This document shows, piece by piece, positions 1 to 6,482 of a stretch of DNA of 6,525 nt. The notes beneath the pieces are model-generated. The model was not told the origin of the DNA. It saw only the letters and a program-made list of their open reading frames with translations, and searched no databases. The stretch comes from Alphaproteobacteria bacterium UBA6189 (GTDB lineage: Bacteria > Pseudomonadota > Alphaproteobacteria > Rickettsiales > UBA3002), in NCBI GenBank assembly GCA_002422745.1, contig DITH01000194.1, forward strand, positions 1-6,525, read 5' to 3'. Every line of letters starts with the position of its first letter. The stretch's first letter is position 1. A program made the position numbers and the translations under genes.

Positions 1-488
1 CGGTATTGCTGCTTATCCTGTTGGGGATTTTGGAATTCGCCCTGATTATGCTCGTCACCAACATCATGGAGAGCGCCACGTCGATTTCCTCGCGCCTCGG
101 CAAAACCGGTTTTGCCGAAGCGGGTTTGAGCCGCGAACAGACCATCATCAACGCGATTGGCGACCGTGCCGGCGTGTTGCTCGATGCCGACCAGCTGGTC
201 ATTACCTCGAAATATTACGAGCAGTTCGACCAGATCGGCGATGCCGAGCCGTGGAACGACAGCAACCATAACGGCACGCCCGACGCGGGCGAGTACAGTG
301 ATATCAACGGCAACGGGCAGTACGACGCCGATATGGGCCTTGCTGGTTATGGCAATGCCGACGATATCGTGGTCTACCGCATCAGCTATCCGTGGTTGCT
401 GGCCACCCCGCTATTGAGCACGCTGGTCGGGCAGAACGGCGTGTTCACCATTACAACCCATGCGGTGGTGAAAAATGAGCCGTACTAG
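1..488 (+). CDS. TadE-family Flp pilus assembly protein with two EF-hand-like loops (5' end missing)
   Basis: The reading frame is open from base 3 to the TAG at 486-488, so the true start lies upstream of the window; the TTG at 6 is internal. The visible part begins inside a hydrophobic segment ending in GILEF, which matches the membrane helix that follows the N-terminus in TadE-like minor pilins. The C-terminus VVKNEPY matches the NEP-aromatic ending common in this family. Counting from the TTG as residue 1, residues 85-96 read D-S-N-H-N-G-T-P-D-A-G-E, a full EF-hand-type calcium loop. A second, less perfect one (DINGNGQYDAD) begins at residue 99. By family knowledge the product would be an envelope-anchored pseudopilin needed for Flp pilus biogenesis; calcium binding is inferred. 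The gene overlaps the next by 14 bases, which suggests translational coupling within a tad operon. Confidence 0.8.
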   Translation, partial: VLLLILLGILEFALIMLVTNIMESATSISSRLGKTGFAEAGLSREQTIINAIGDRAGVLLDADQLVITSKYYEQFDQIGDAEPWNDSNHNGTPDAGEYSDINGNGQYDADMGLAGYGNADDIVVYRISYPWLLATPLLSTLVGQNGVFTITTHAVVKNEPY

Positions 489-1044
489 ACCTTCTATGCT
501 GCAGCAATTTATCCGGGCTAATCGCGGCCTGGCGGTGGTGGAATTCGCCTTGATCGCGCCCGTTTTGATGACGGTATTTTACGGCTGCATCGAGGCCACA
601 CGCTATATTCTCGCCACGCAAAAAGCTGCCAAGCTGGCCCATACCGTGGCCGACGTGACAGCGCAATCGACTGCCGTCAGCCAGGCCGGGCTAACCCAGC
701 TGTTCGAGGCCACGAACGATATCATGCAGCCCTTTGCCTTTGCCAGTACCGGACGGGTGATTATCAGTTCGCTGTACCGCGCGCCGGGTCAGCCAAACGC
801 CACGGTCAACTGGCGGCATGCAGGCGGCGGCAACCTTATCGCCACCAGCGCATTCGGTAGTGTCGGTGCGGTGCCAGATCTGCCGGTCGCCTTCGCCTTC
901 GAAGAGCGCGAGAACGTCATCGCGACGGAAGTGTTCTTTCAATACACGCCGCTTATTTCCACCCAGTTTTTCGATACGATGGTGATTTACCGACAGGCCT
1001 TTTACAAGCCGCGTTTCGGCCTGTTGACCACGCCTCCGGCATAA
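475..1044 (+). CDS. TadE-family minor pilin / Flp pilus assembly protein
   Basis: This complete gene encodes 189 residues. A short positively charged N-terminus is followed by RG-LAVVEFALIAPVLM: Gly18, then Glu23 at +5, then a hydrophobic helix to about residue 40. This is the pseudopilin-type arrangement of TadE and TadF, which in characterised Tad systems are trimmed by the prepilin peptidase TadV. The rest looks like a periplasmic beta-rich domain. It ends with a family-like pattern: an EVFFQYTPL strand near residues 147-155 and FYKPRFG near the C-terminus. The ATG at 475 overlaps the previous gene and has only a weak GGTGG-like ribosome site. An in-frame ATG at 496 would remove seven residues and keep the whole pilin motif, so the start is not certain. 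TadG follows after 11 bases. The family assignment is firm; I cannot separate TadE from TadF. Confidence 0.82.
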   Translation: MSRTRPSMLQQFIRANRGLAVVEFALIAPVLMTVFYGCIEATRYILATQKAAKLAHTVADVTAQSTAVSQAGLTQLFEATNDIMQPFAFASTGRVIISSLYRAPGQPNATVNWRHAGGGNLIATSAFGSVGAVPDLPVAFAFEERENVIATEVFFQYTPLISTQFFDTMVIYRQAFYKPRFGLLTTPPA

Positions 1045-1047
1045 GGA
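1043..1047 (+). promoter_or_regulatory. Ribosome binding site of the tadG-like gene
   Basis: AAGGA overlaps the TAA stop of the preceding TadE-family gene and lies 8 bases before the ATG at 1056. It supports that ATG as the tadG start and suggests that ribosomes finishing the upstream gene feed initiation here. Confidence 0.7.
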
Positions 1048-1055
1048 ACGCTCCC

Positions 1056-2600
1056 ATGTTGCTGCAGCATTTTTTCCAGGCCTTCCGTCGCGACGCACGC
1101 GGCAGCGTGTTCGTGATGGCGGCGCTCACCGCATTGGGTGTGGTTGGTGCGGTGGGATTAGCCGTCGATGCCGGTCGGGCGCAGATGGCGCAGAATAAAC
1201 TGCAAAACGCCATTGACGCCGCCGGGCTGGCGGCGGGCGCCAGCCTCAATTCGGCTGATCTTGAAGCGGTGGTGGCGAAATACATCGCGCTGAATTTCGC
1301 CTCGGGCAATCTCGGTGCAACGCTGGGCGAGGTCGATGTTACCTTGAGCGACGACAGCCAGATCCTGACTGCCACCGCCACCGCCACCTTGCCCACCACC
1401 TTCATGACCATGTTCGGCAAAGACTCGGTGACCCTGCATGCCGAAACGGAAGTTACCCGCACCAATAAAGGGATGGAGCTGGCATTGGTGCTCGATGTCA
1501 CCGGCTCGATGTGCCAGCCCTGCAGCAAAATCGACACGCTCAAATCCTCGGCACACGATCTGGTCGATATCCTGTTCGGCGACAATGCCGATTCGGAAAA
1601 TCTCTGGGTGGGCATTGTGCCGTTCAGCCAGGCGGTGAATATCGGCACCGAACATACCGACTGGCTCGACAGCACCCATTTTGCCGGGCTCGATTGGGGG
1701 ACGACCAGCTGGGCCGGGTGTGTCGAAGCGCGCTGGCAGCACGGCAACGATATCACCGACGCACCGCCCAATCCCGGCACGTTGCCGGACAGCGAGAAAT
1801 TCAAAGCCTATTACTGGCCCGACCATAACAGCTACAATAACTGGATCACTACCTCGAGCAGCTCTTCCTCCAGCTATGTCTGCCATAACCGCTCCAGCTG
1901 CACCTGCTCGAACTATGCATGCGGCTGTACCACGCAGGGCGACCAGCAAACCTGCATTTCATGCAGCGGTTGGGGCAGCGGGCGCGATTGCACCCAAACC
2001 GTCACCACCACCACGACCAACTATTCCATCACCAGCACCAAAGGGCCCAATACCTATTGCCCGGTGCCGGTCACGCGGCTGACCAATGTCAAAGCCACCG
2101 TCGATGCAGGCATCGACGCATTGTCGACCGGCGGCGCTACGCATGTGAATGTGGGCGCGGTGTGGGGCTGGCGCATGCTAAGCCCGAACTGGCGCGGGTT
2201 ATGGGGCGGCAGCATGAACAGCAACAGCCTGCCGCTCGATTACGGCACCGATCTGATGCTTAAAGCCGCCGTGATCATGACCGATGGCGAGAACACCATG
2301 TATGATTACGACGACACTGCCTATGGCTATCTGTTTGAAGGTCAGCTCGGCACGACCCAAGTGAACGACGCGCAGGAGGCGCTCGATAACCGCCTGACCA
2401 GCGTGTGCAACGCCATGAAGGCGCAGGGGATTTTGGTCTATACCATCGTGTTCGATTTGAATGACGGCAATGTCGAAACCCTGCTGCGCAACTGCGCCAC
2501 CACGCCGGATTATTATTTCGAGGCCGATAACGAAGCCGCCCTGCGCAGCGCCTTCCACACGATCGGCGATTCGCTCGCCAATTTGCGCATCAGCCGTTAG
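1056..2600 (+). CDS. tadG: TadG-type Flp pilus assembly protein with von Willebrand factor A domain
   Basis: This 514-residue protein has a short basic N-terminus, then RGS and a hydrophobic helix (about 17-37) ending in LAVDAGRA. That is the usual N-terminal anchor of TadG-like proteins. From about residue 133 a vWA domain follows. Its metal site (MIDAS) is visible as D147-V-T149-G-S151, T362 in GGATHVN, and D410 in IMTDGEN. Other TadG hallmarks are WAGCVEARW (Cys222), YCPVPVTRLTN (Cys335), the WGWRMLSP strand, and the C-terminal NCATTPDYYFEA. Residues 265-335 form an insertion with a seven-serine run, nine cysteines and a threonine run, which stretches the distance between MIDAS elements to over 200 residues. 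The role is inferred from the family: an envelope-anchored, metal-dependent adhesion or assembly factor of the Flp pilus. It is last in the visible tad cluster; a 185-base gap follows. Confidence 0.88.
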   Translation: MLLQHFFQAFRRDARGSVFVMAALTALGVVGAVGLAVDAGRAQMAQNKLQNAIDAAGLAAGASLNSADLEAVVAKYIALNFASGNLGATLGEVDVTLSDDSQILTATATATLPTTFMTMFGKDSVTLHAETEVTRTNKGMELALVLDVTGSMCQPCSKIDTLKSSAHDLVDILFGDNADSENLWVGIVPFSQAVNIGTEHTDWLDSTHFAGLDWGTTSWAGCVEARWQHGNDITDAPPNPGTLPDSEKFKAYYWPDHNSYNNWITTSSSSSSSYVCHNRSSCTCSNYACGCTTQGDQQTCISCSGWGSGRDCTQTVTTTTTNYSITSTKGPNTYCPVPVTRLTNVKATVDAGIDALSTGGATHVNVGAVWGWRMLSPNWRGLWGGSMNSNSLPLDYGTDLMLKAAVIMTDGENTMYDYDDTAYGYLFEGQLGTTQVNDAQEALDNRLTSVCNAMKAQGILVYTIVFDLNDGNVETLLRNCATTPDYYFEADNEAALRSAFHTIGDSLANLRISR

Positions 2601-2679
2601 GCACTCTTTCGCCGGATCGACGTCGGCCGGTTTGCTTTGCTGGCGATGAAATATTTTTCCATATTTTTTAACCTTTTAT

Positions 2680-2700
2680 TGCCGGCTGCCAGCCGACGCA
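2680..2700. other. Short imperfect hairpin in the intergenic region
   Basis: CGGCT (2683-2687) and AGCCG (2691-2695) form a five-pair GC-rich stem around a GCC loop. An outer TGC/GCA pairing extends it across a two-base bulge. No T-run follows on either strand, so it is not a typical intrinsic terminator. It may still mark the end of tad transcription or be chance. Confidence 0.3.
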
Positions 2701-2710
2701 TGCGAAAGAT

Positions 2711-2771
2711 TTTATCAAATTGTCACATTTCCTTGCATCAAATCCGCCTAAACTGCGTCCGGTTTGATAAA
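2711..2771. repeat. Perfect 9-base inverted repeat upstream of the giant gene, with a third half-site
   Basis: TTTATCAAA at 2711-2719 is the exact reverse complement of TTTGATAAA at 2763-2771, with 43 bases between the arms. The heptamer ATCAAAT occurs at 2714-2720 and again at 2737-2743, so there are two direct copies of the core and one inverted copy, 23 and 26 bases apart by start. The right arm ends just before the AAAAGGGA ribosome site. It could be an operator with several half-sites, or a leader-RNA stem if transcription starts upstream of the left arm. The function is inferred. Confidence 0.45.
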
Positions 2772-2772
2772 G

Positions 2773-2780
2773 AAAAGGGA
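2773..2780 (+). promoter_or_regulatory. Ribosome binding site selecting the GTG start of the giant gene
   Basis: AAAAGGGA ends five bases before GTG 2786-2788. It is the best Shine-Dalgarno match near the start of the long frame, so it favours this GTG over later starts. The right arm of the inverted repeat abuts it, so protein binding or RNA pairing there could limit translation. Confidence 0.6.
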
Positions 2781-2785
2781 ACCTC

Positions 2786-5700
2786 GTGGCAGAGATCAAG
2801 GCAGAGTTGCGCCAAAAAACTGCGTTATTGCACCAGTTGATCGCGGATAATGGCATTACCATTGCGGCAGAGCCCCGGCAATGGTCGTACCCCGCACCGT
2901 TCGAGGTGGAAAAGTCCAGAACCGCCAGCGATACCTATTATGCCGTGTACGGCTCATCGGAGACCATTCAGCGGCTGAAGAAAGCGGGTTGCCTTGCCAA
3001 TTCGCGCCCGTCGGTGGAGACAGAAGAGAGCTGCAAGGCCTATTTACGCAATGACCTGGTGGCCGCGTATCCGGATCCGATCCCCTTCGAGTCGCTGCAT
3101 GCGTTATTTAGCCTCAGTCACCAGCCGGATGAGCCGACGGTTGCCTTCTACCATACGGAGAACCATGCGCAGGATGCCAGCCAGCCCGAACTTGGCGACG
3201 AGGATACGCTTTCCTACCTGATTATGAGCGCCAAGGATGCCGAGCGACTGAAATATCCGCTGGAACGGCTTACCGACGATGACCGCCATTGTATCAATAT
3301 GCACCATATCGGCCGCAAGGTAGGGCATTTTGCGATTCTGCCGATTCGCCGTAGTTTGGCGGATGCCATTCAGCGCGCCCATCCGGATGCGATCGACCTG
3401 ACGCAATCCCGTGACGACGACCCACAGGCGCATGCGTTGCCGGTCGACCGTGCCATGCAGCATATCCTGATGCCACTGCACCACGATACCCGGTTTCATA
3501 AGGAAGCCACGGTGTTTCGTCTCCCAACCGTAAAACCGGTAAACCAAGCGCCGGCGAAGAAGAGTGCACCGCGTCCCCTCGCCGACTATACGGAGGCGTT
3601 GCGTCCCCATGTGATCGGGTTCCAGCTGGAGGAGCATTATAATGGCAATTTTTCTCCGTATTTGATGTGCAAAAGCAGCGCCGAACAGCACCGGCTGATT
3701 CAGCAGATGCGCGATGCCGATAGCTGCATCGAAGGGCAGGAATTATCGCTGATGCGGGATTATGGAAACGCATCCAGCGATACCATGCGCTATCGTATCA
3801 ATCAGGCGACGTATACACGCTTGCGCGAGTCGTTTCCTCAGGCATCCCAGCATGTATTACCTAGCCGTTTCTCCCCCACCTGGCTTACGTCGCGGCAGAT
3901 CAAACATCAGTCCGAAGGCGGGCAGATATTCACGCAGCGCGAGTCGATCGAGCAGCTACGCTTGGCTACCGTACAGGAAGGTTCTTCGCGCGCCCACTGG
4001 CTTATCGCGCGGGCGCCGAGTACCGCACGCCTGGAGGATTTGCGTAGCAGTATGGGGATCGATCCCGATAAAACCGCTATGCTAACCAGCGCCGCTGAAA
4101 GCCCGGCATTAATGCGGATTGCATTAACCGCACCTCAAGCAACGCAGCTATTGGCGCAAGCGCAAACGGGTGGACAGAAATTACGGCTTACGGCGGTTGA
4201 GAAGCCCTATCCGTCGCTCGATGCATTACACGTGGCGGAACGTGACGATGCACAGGTCAGTAAGATACCCGCACATATAGGGAGCTCACAGCCATCAACG
4301 CCCGCCAAGCGGCCGGCAAAATCCGAGACCCCGCCCTCCGTGCCCACCGTGCGGGAGGCGGCGGCCAGGTTGCTTTTCGACAAAGCGGCGGTGACGCGGT
4401 TGTGGGCGCAATATACGCCGAAGAAAAACAAGCCGCTGCAATGGTGCCTCGGGTTGAAAATTCCCTCTGAAGTCGCGCCGCAATTCGAAAAAACCTTGGC
4501 CGGCACCGGCTTTTTAAAATTGCCGGATCGCCGGCTCGTTTCGCTCGGCCGCACCGGCCATATTCCCGTCTACCAGCTGTACGAGCTGCAGCTTGCGAAG
4601 GAAGATGCACACGCATGGGAGCACCATCGCACGCAGGATGAAACGCTCGACACGTTGCAAAGCACGCAAGAGGGACAGGGCAATCACAGCGCGATGCGCA
4701 AAAAGCTCACGGAGCACTTCAAAGAGGATAAGCCGAGTATCGATCCGGTGCAGGAGGCATGGAAGCATGTGGCCGGCCTGGCCAATGCCGAAAAGTTGCA
4801 ATATGTCGAAATCCGCTTCTCGGGGGAAGATTTACAGCGCATGAAATCCGACTTCGATTCGGAGCTGGCACTGCTGAAATCCATGGCCGGGATGCATGGA
4901 TCCACCGAAAAAATTGCCAGCAAATGGCATCAGGAAAGCCCCCTGTTCCTACGGCCGGAACTGGACAAAGCGTTTGGGGAATTGAAAAAAACGCTACGCG
5001 ACCGTTTCAATGGCTCATTGCGGGAGATGCAGCAGCAGGTTGCCGAGACCGAGCAACTGATGACAGAATATTACCGCTGGCTCGACGCCCAGCCGAAACA
5101 GCCCGACGGCAGTGTAGTGTTACCGCATTTGCTCGTTGCCAACCCGCGTGGCTCGACCGAGCATCACTTGCAGCAATTGCGTGCGTACCGCCTTCGCACC
5201 CCATCGATGAAGAAAGACGATCCGGGCATCGCGTTACTTAGCGATAGCGCGTTCAGCCTGTCGGAATTTGTCGGGCTGCATCACCCCATGCTGCTGCAAC
5301 CGGTGCGCCCGGAATTTTTCCCCGTGCTGCACGACAAAGGGGCGACCATCACGGCGCTGACGAAGGAGCCGGTGCTGTTATCGGAACTGCCGGGCTATCT
5401 GAAAGAGCGTTTCCCCGCGCCGCAGCAAGAGGTGGAATCAAAGAAGCCTTCGCCGACCAACGTGGTCGACATCGCGGAAGGCGAACGGCAACGATTGCTC
5501 AAAGGCACGATCAGTAAGAATAGCAGCCTGTTTCGTTTCGTTTCGCTGCGTGAGGAGCATCAATTCACTGATCTGGCCGAATCGCGCGAGCGGATCGGCA
5601 GCCAACCCGCGCTGGTCTTCAATATCACCAGCAAAAGCGACTGGACGCAGAAGATCAAGCCCATGCTCGAGGAACTTGATCGCGCCGAGCAGCTGGCACG

Positions 5701-6463
5701 CCGGACACGCTTTGGCGAGCTGACCAATGCCATGCCCACCGATATTCGTGAAACGCAGGCACGGATCGATGCCCTGAAGGAACAGCGCGGCATGTTACAT
5801 GATGCCGATTTTCTTTTGCATGCCCAGCGCGTTCGCGATGGTAAGGATAGCGAGGAATTTCATCTGAACGCCTTGCGTGAAGCGGTTACGATGTTCGATG
5901 ATTTCGACCCGGCGAACGACCCGCCGGAATTGAAAGAGTGCCTGACTTTTCTTACCGAGTTGCGAGGAAAAGACACGTGGGATAAGTCAGATGTCGCGCA
6001 GTTATATGACATTGCCGAACGGGCGCACCAAAAGCTGCAACGTGCGACGGGCCAATTGAATACCCGTCTGCAGGATCTTTACGATCATCATAAGATCGAG
6101 AATATTCATGCATCCTCGGCCGTGACGATCCAGCAGGATAATTCGGTGTTGTTTTACACTAGTTCTGATGCCGCAGGCCAATCACTCGAAGCGCTGGGGA
6201 AAACCATTACCAAGCATTTTACCAGTGCTGGCGCACACGCGCCGCTGCGCTTTGTGGCTTATCTGGATAAAGGGGTTGGACCGGAAGCCGATCGGCGTGT
6301 GCTCGAGGCATTGCGTAAAACCCATGAGAGCGCGCCGGCGCTGGGGCGATGGACCGGTCGCGAGACCGCACCCAGGATCGATCCGGCCACGCCCATTACC
6401 CTTCGGGAATTGTTTAGCCATGCGCCCGGGCTGTTTCCCGGCGGGGGCACCCATCGCGGTTAG
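2786..6463 (+). CDS. Giant orphan protein built from repeated strand-helix units (1225 residues)
   Basis: I do not recognise this protein. The frame runs uninterrupted from GTG 2786, behind a good ribosome site, to TAG 6461-6463. There is no signal peptide, no membrane helix and no obvious catalytic or nucleotide-binding motif, so it is probably cytoplasmic or exported by a route not visible in sequence. A loose unit recurs: a short hydrophobic strand, a Ser/Pro turn, a helix containing Leu, a variable loop, then a second strand and helix. Clearest first-strand sites are near residues 50 (TYYAVYGSSE), 143 (SYLIMSAKDAERL), 291 (PYLMCKSSAEQHRL), 403 (AHWLIARAPSTARL), 552 (QWCLGLKIPSE), 780 (PHLLVANPRGSTE), 914 and 1119. 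Pro/Ser/Lys-rich linkers lie near 248-266, 497-521 and 876-892. Residues 680-770 and 950-1100 are charged and helical, with coiled-coil character. It might be a scaffold, effector or surface-interaction protein; nothing decides between these. Confidence 0.85.
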   Translation: MAEIKAELRQKTALLHQLIADNGITIAAEPRQWSYPAPFEVEKSRTASDTYYAVYGSSETIQRLKKAGCLANSRPSVETEESCKAYLRNDLVAAYPDPIPFESLHALFSLSHQPDEPTVAFYHTENHAQDASQPELGDEDTLSYLIMSAKDAERLKYPLERLTDDDRHCINMHHIGRKVGHFAILPIRRSLADAIQRAHPDAIDLTQSRDDDPQAHALPVDRAMQHILMPLHHDTRFHKEATVFRLPTVKPVNQAPAKKSAPRPLADYTEALRPHVIGFQLEEHYNGNFSPYLMCKSSAEQHRLIQQMRDADSCIEGQELSLMRDYGNASSDTMRYRINQATYTRLRESFPQASQHVLPSRFSPTWLTSRQIKHQSEGGQIFTQRESIEQLRLATVQEGSSRAHWLIARAPSTARLEDLRSSMGIDPDKTAMLTSAAESPALMRIALTAPQATQLLAQAQTGGQKLRLTAVEKPYPSLDALHVAERDDAQVSKIPAHIGSSQPSTPAKRPAKSETPPSVPTVREAAARLLFDKAAVTRLWAQYTPKKNKPLQWCLGLKIPSEVAPQFEKTLAGTGFLKLPDRRLVSLGRTGHIPVYQLYELQLAKEDAHAWEHHRTQDETLDTLQSTQEGQGNHSAMRKKLTEHFKEDKPSIDPVQEAWKHVAGLANAEKLQYVEIRFSGEDLQRMKSDFDSELALLKSMAGMHGSTEKIASKWHQESPLFLRPELDKAFGELKKTLRDRFNGSLREMQQQVAETEQLMTEYYRWLDAQPKQPDGSVVLPHLLVANPRGSTEHHLQQLRAYRLRTPSMKKDDPGIALLSDSAFSLSEFVGLHHPMLLQPVRPEFFPVLHDKGATITALTKEPVLLSELPGYLKERFPAPQQEVESKKPSPTNVVDIAEGERQRLLKGTISKNSSLFRFVSLREEHQFTDLAESRERIGSQPALVFNITSKSDWTQKIKPMLEELDRAEQLARRTRFGELTNAMPTDIRETQARIDALKEQRGMLHDADFLLHAQRVRDGKDSEEFHLNALREAVTMFDDFDPANDPPELKECLTFLTELRGKDTWDKSDVAQLYDIAERAHQKLQRATGQLNTRLQDLYDHHKIENIHASSAVTIQQDNSVLFYTSSDAAGQSLEALGKTITKHFTSAGAHAPLRFVAYLDKGVGPEADRRVLEALRKTHESAPALGRWTGRETAPRIDPATPITLRELFSHAPGLFPGGGTHRG
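2933..4615 (+). repeat. Five divergent protein-level repeat units in the N-terminal half of the giant gene
   Basis: By eye, residues 50-104, 143-204, 291-354, 403-461 and 552-610 share one order of elements. It is a hydrophobic strand, a Ser/Pro-containing turn, a helix ending in RL or similar, 15-30 variable residues, a second hydrophobic strand (FAILPI, RYRINQ, RIALTA, YQLYEL) and a closing helix. Three units close with aromatic or His, then Pro, then Asp/Gln (AYPDP, AHPDA, SFPQA). The DNA copies are not similar, so the duplication would be old. Exact borders are uncertain. Confidence 0.4.
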
Positions 6464-6482
6464 TTTCTCATGCACAGGAAAA

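Larger units (their letters stand above)
2601..2785 (+). promoter_or_regulatory. Intergenic region between tadG and the giant gene; probable control region
   Basis: The 185 bases hold no convincing gene. The part from 2645 to 2745 is clearly more AT-rich than the flanking coding DNA, as expected for a promoter. I do not see a convincing sigma-70 -35/-10 pair at the right spacing: TTGTCA at 2720 and TAAACT at 2749 are 23 bases apart, and TTGCTG at 2637 with CATATT at 2660 is only a weak match. The change in gene type across the gap and the strong ribosome site after it suggest that the downstream gene has its own promoter here. Confidence 0.45.

Noticed and set aside
953..1949. Long minus-strand open frames opposite the tadG-like gene (about 260-280 codons)
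   Set aside because: They are antisense shadows of a GC-rich gene with clear TadG motifs. They have no ribosome sites, and their translations show no domain logic.
2612..2638. Terminator for the tad operon: GCCGG...TCGGC followed by a T-containing stretch
   Set aside because: The stem is only four GC pairs plus a G-T pair, and the following bases (CGGTTTGCTTTG) lack a real T-run. It is too weak to call.
2720..2738. A sigma-54-like promoter (TTGTCAC then TTGCAT) upstream of the giant gene
   Set aside because: The near-invariant GG of the -24 element is GT, and 11 bases instead of 10 separate it from the GC of the -12 element. Both faults together make it unlikely.
2637..2840. Small reading frame of 67 codons spanning the intergenic gap, with a hydrophobic start
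   Set aside because: It has no ribosome site, mostly uses AT-rich intergenic bases, and its end overlaps the giant gene in another frame. The composition looks like chance.
3104..3773. Minus-strand and alternate-frame open stretches inside the giant gene
   Set aside because: The plus-strand frame is continuous for 1225 codons with a sound start. The others are short, low in coding character and mutually overlapping.
4499..4515. Terminator-like GCCG-GCAC-CGGC followed by five Ts inside the giant gene
   Set aside because: The stem has only four pairs, it lies in the middle of an intact reading frame, and no gene ends there. It is probably a coincidence of codon choice.
6426..6441. Hairpin CCGGG-CTGTTT-CCCGG near the end of the giant gene as a terminator
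   Set aside because: No T-run follows on either strand, and it lies within the coding sequence.
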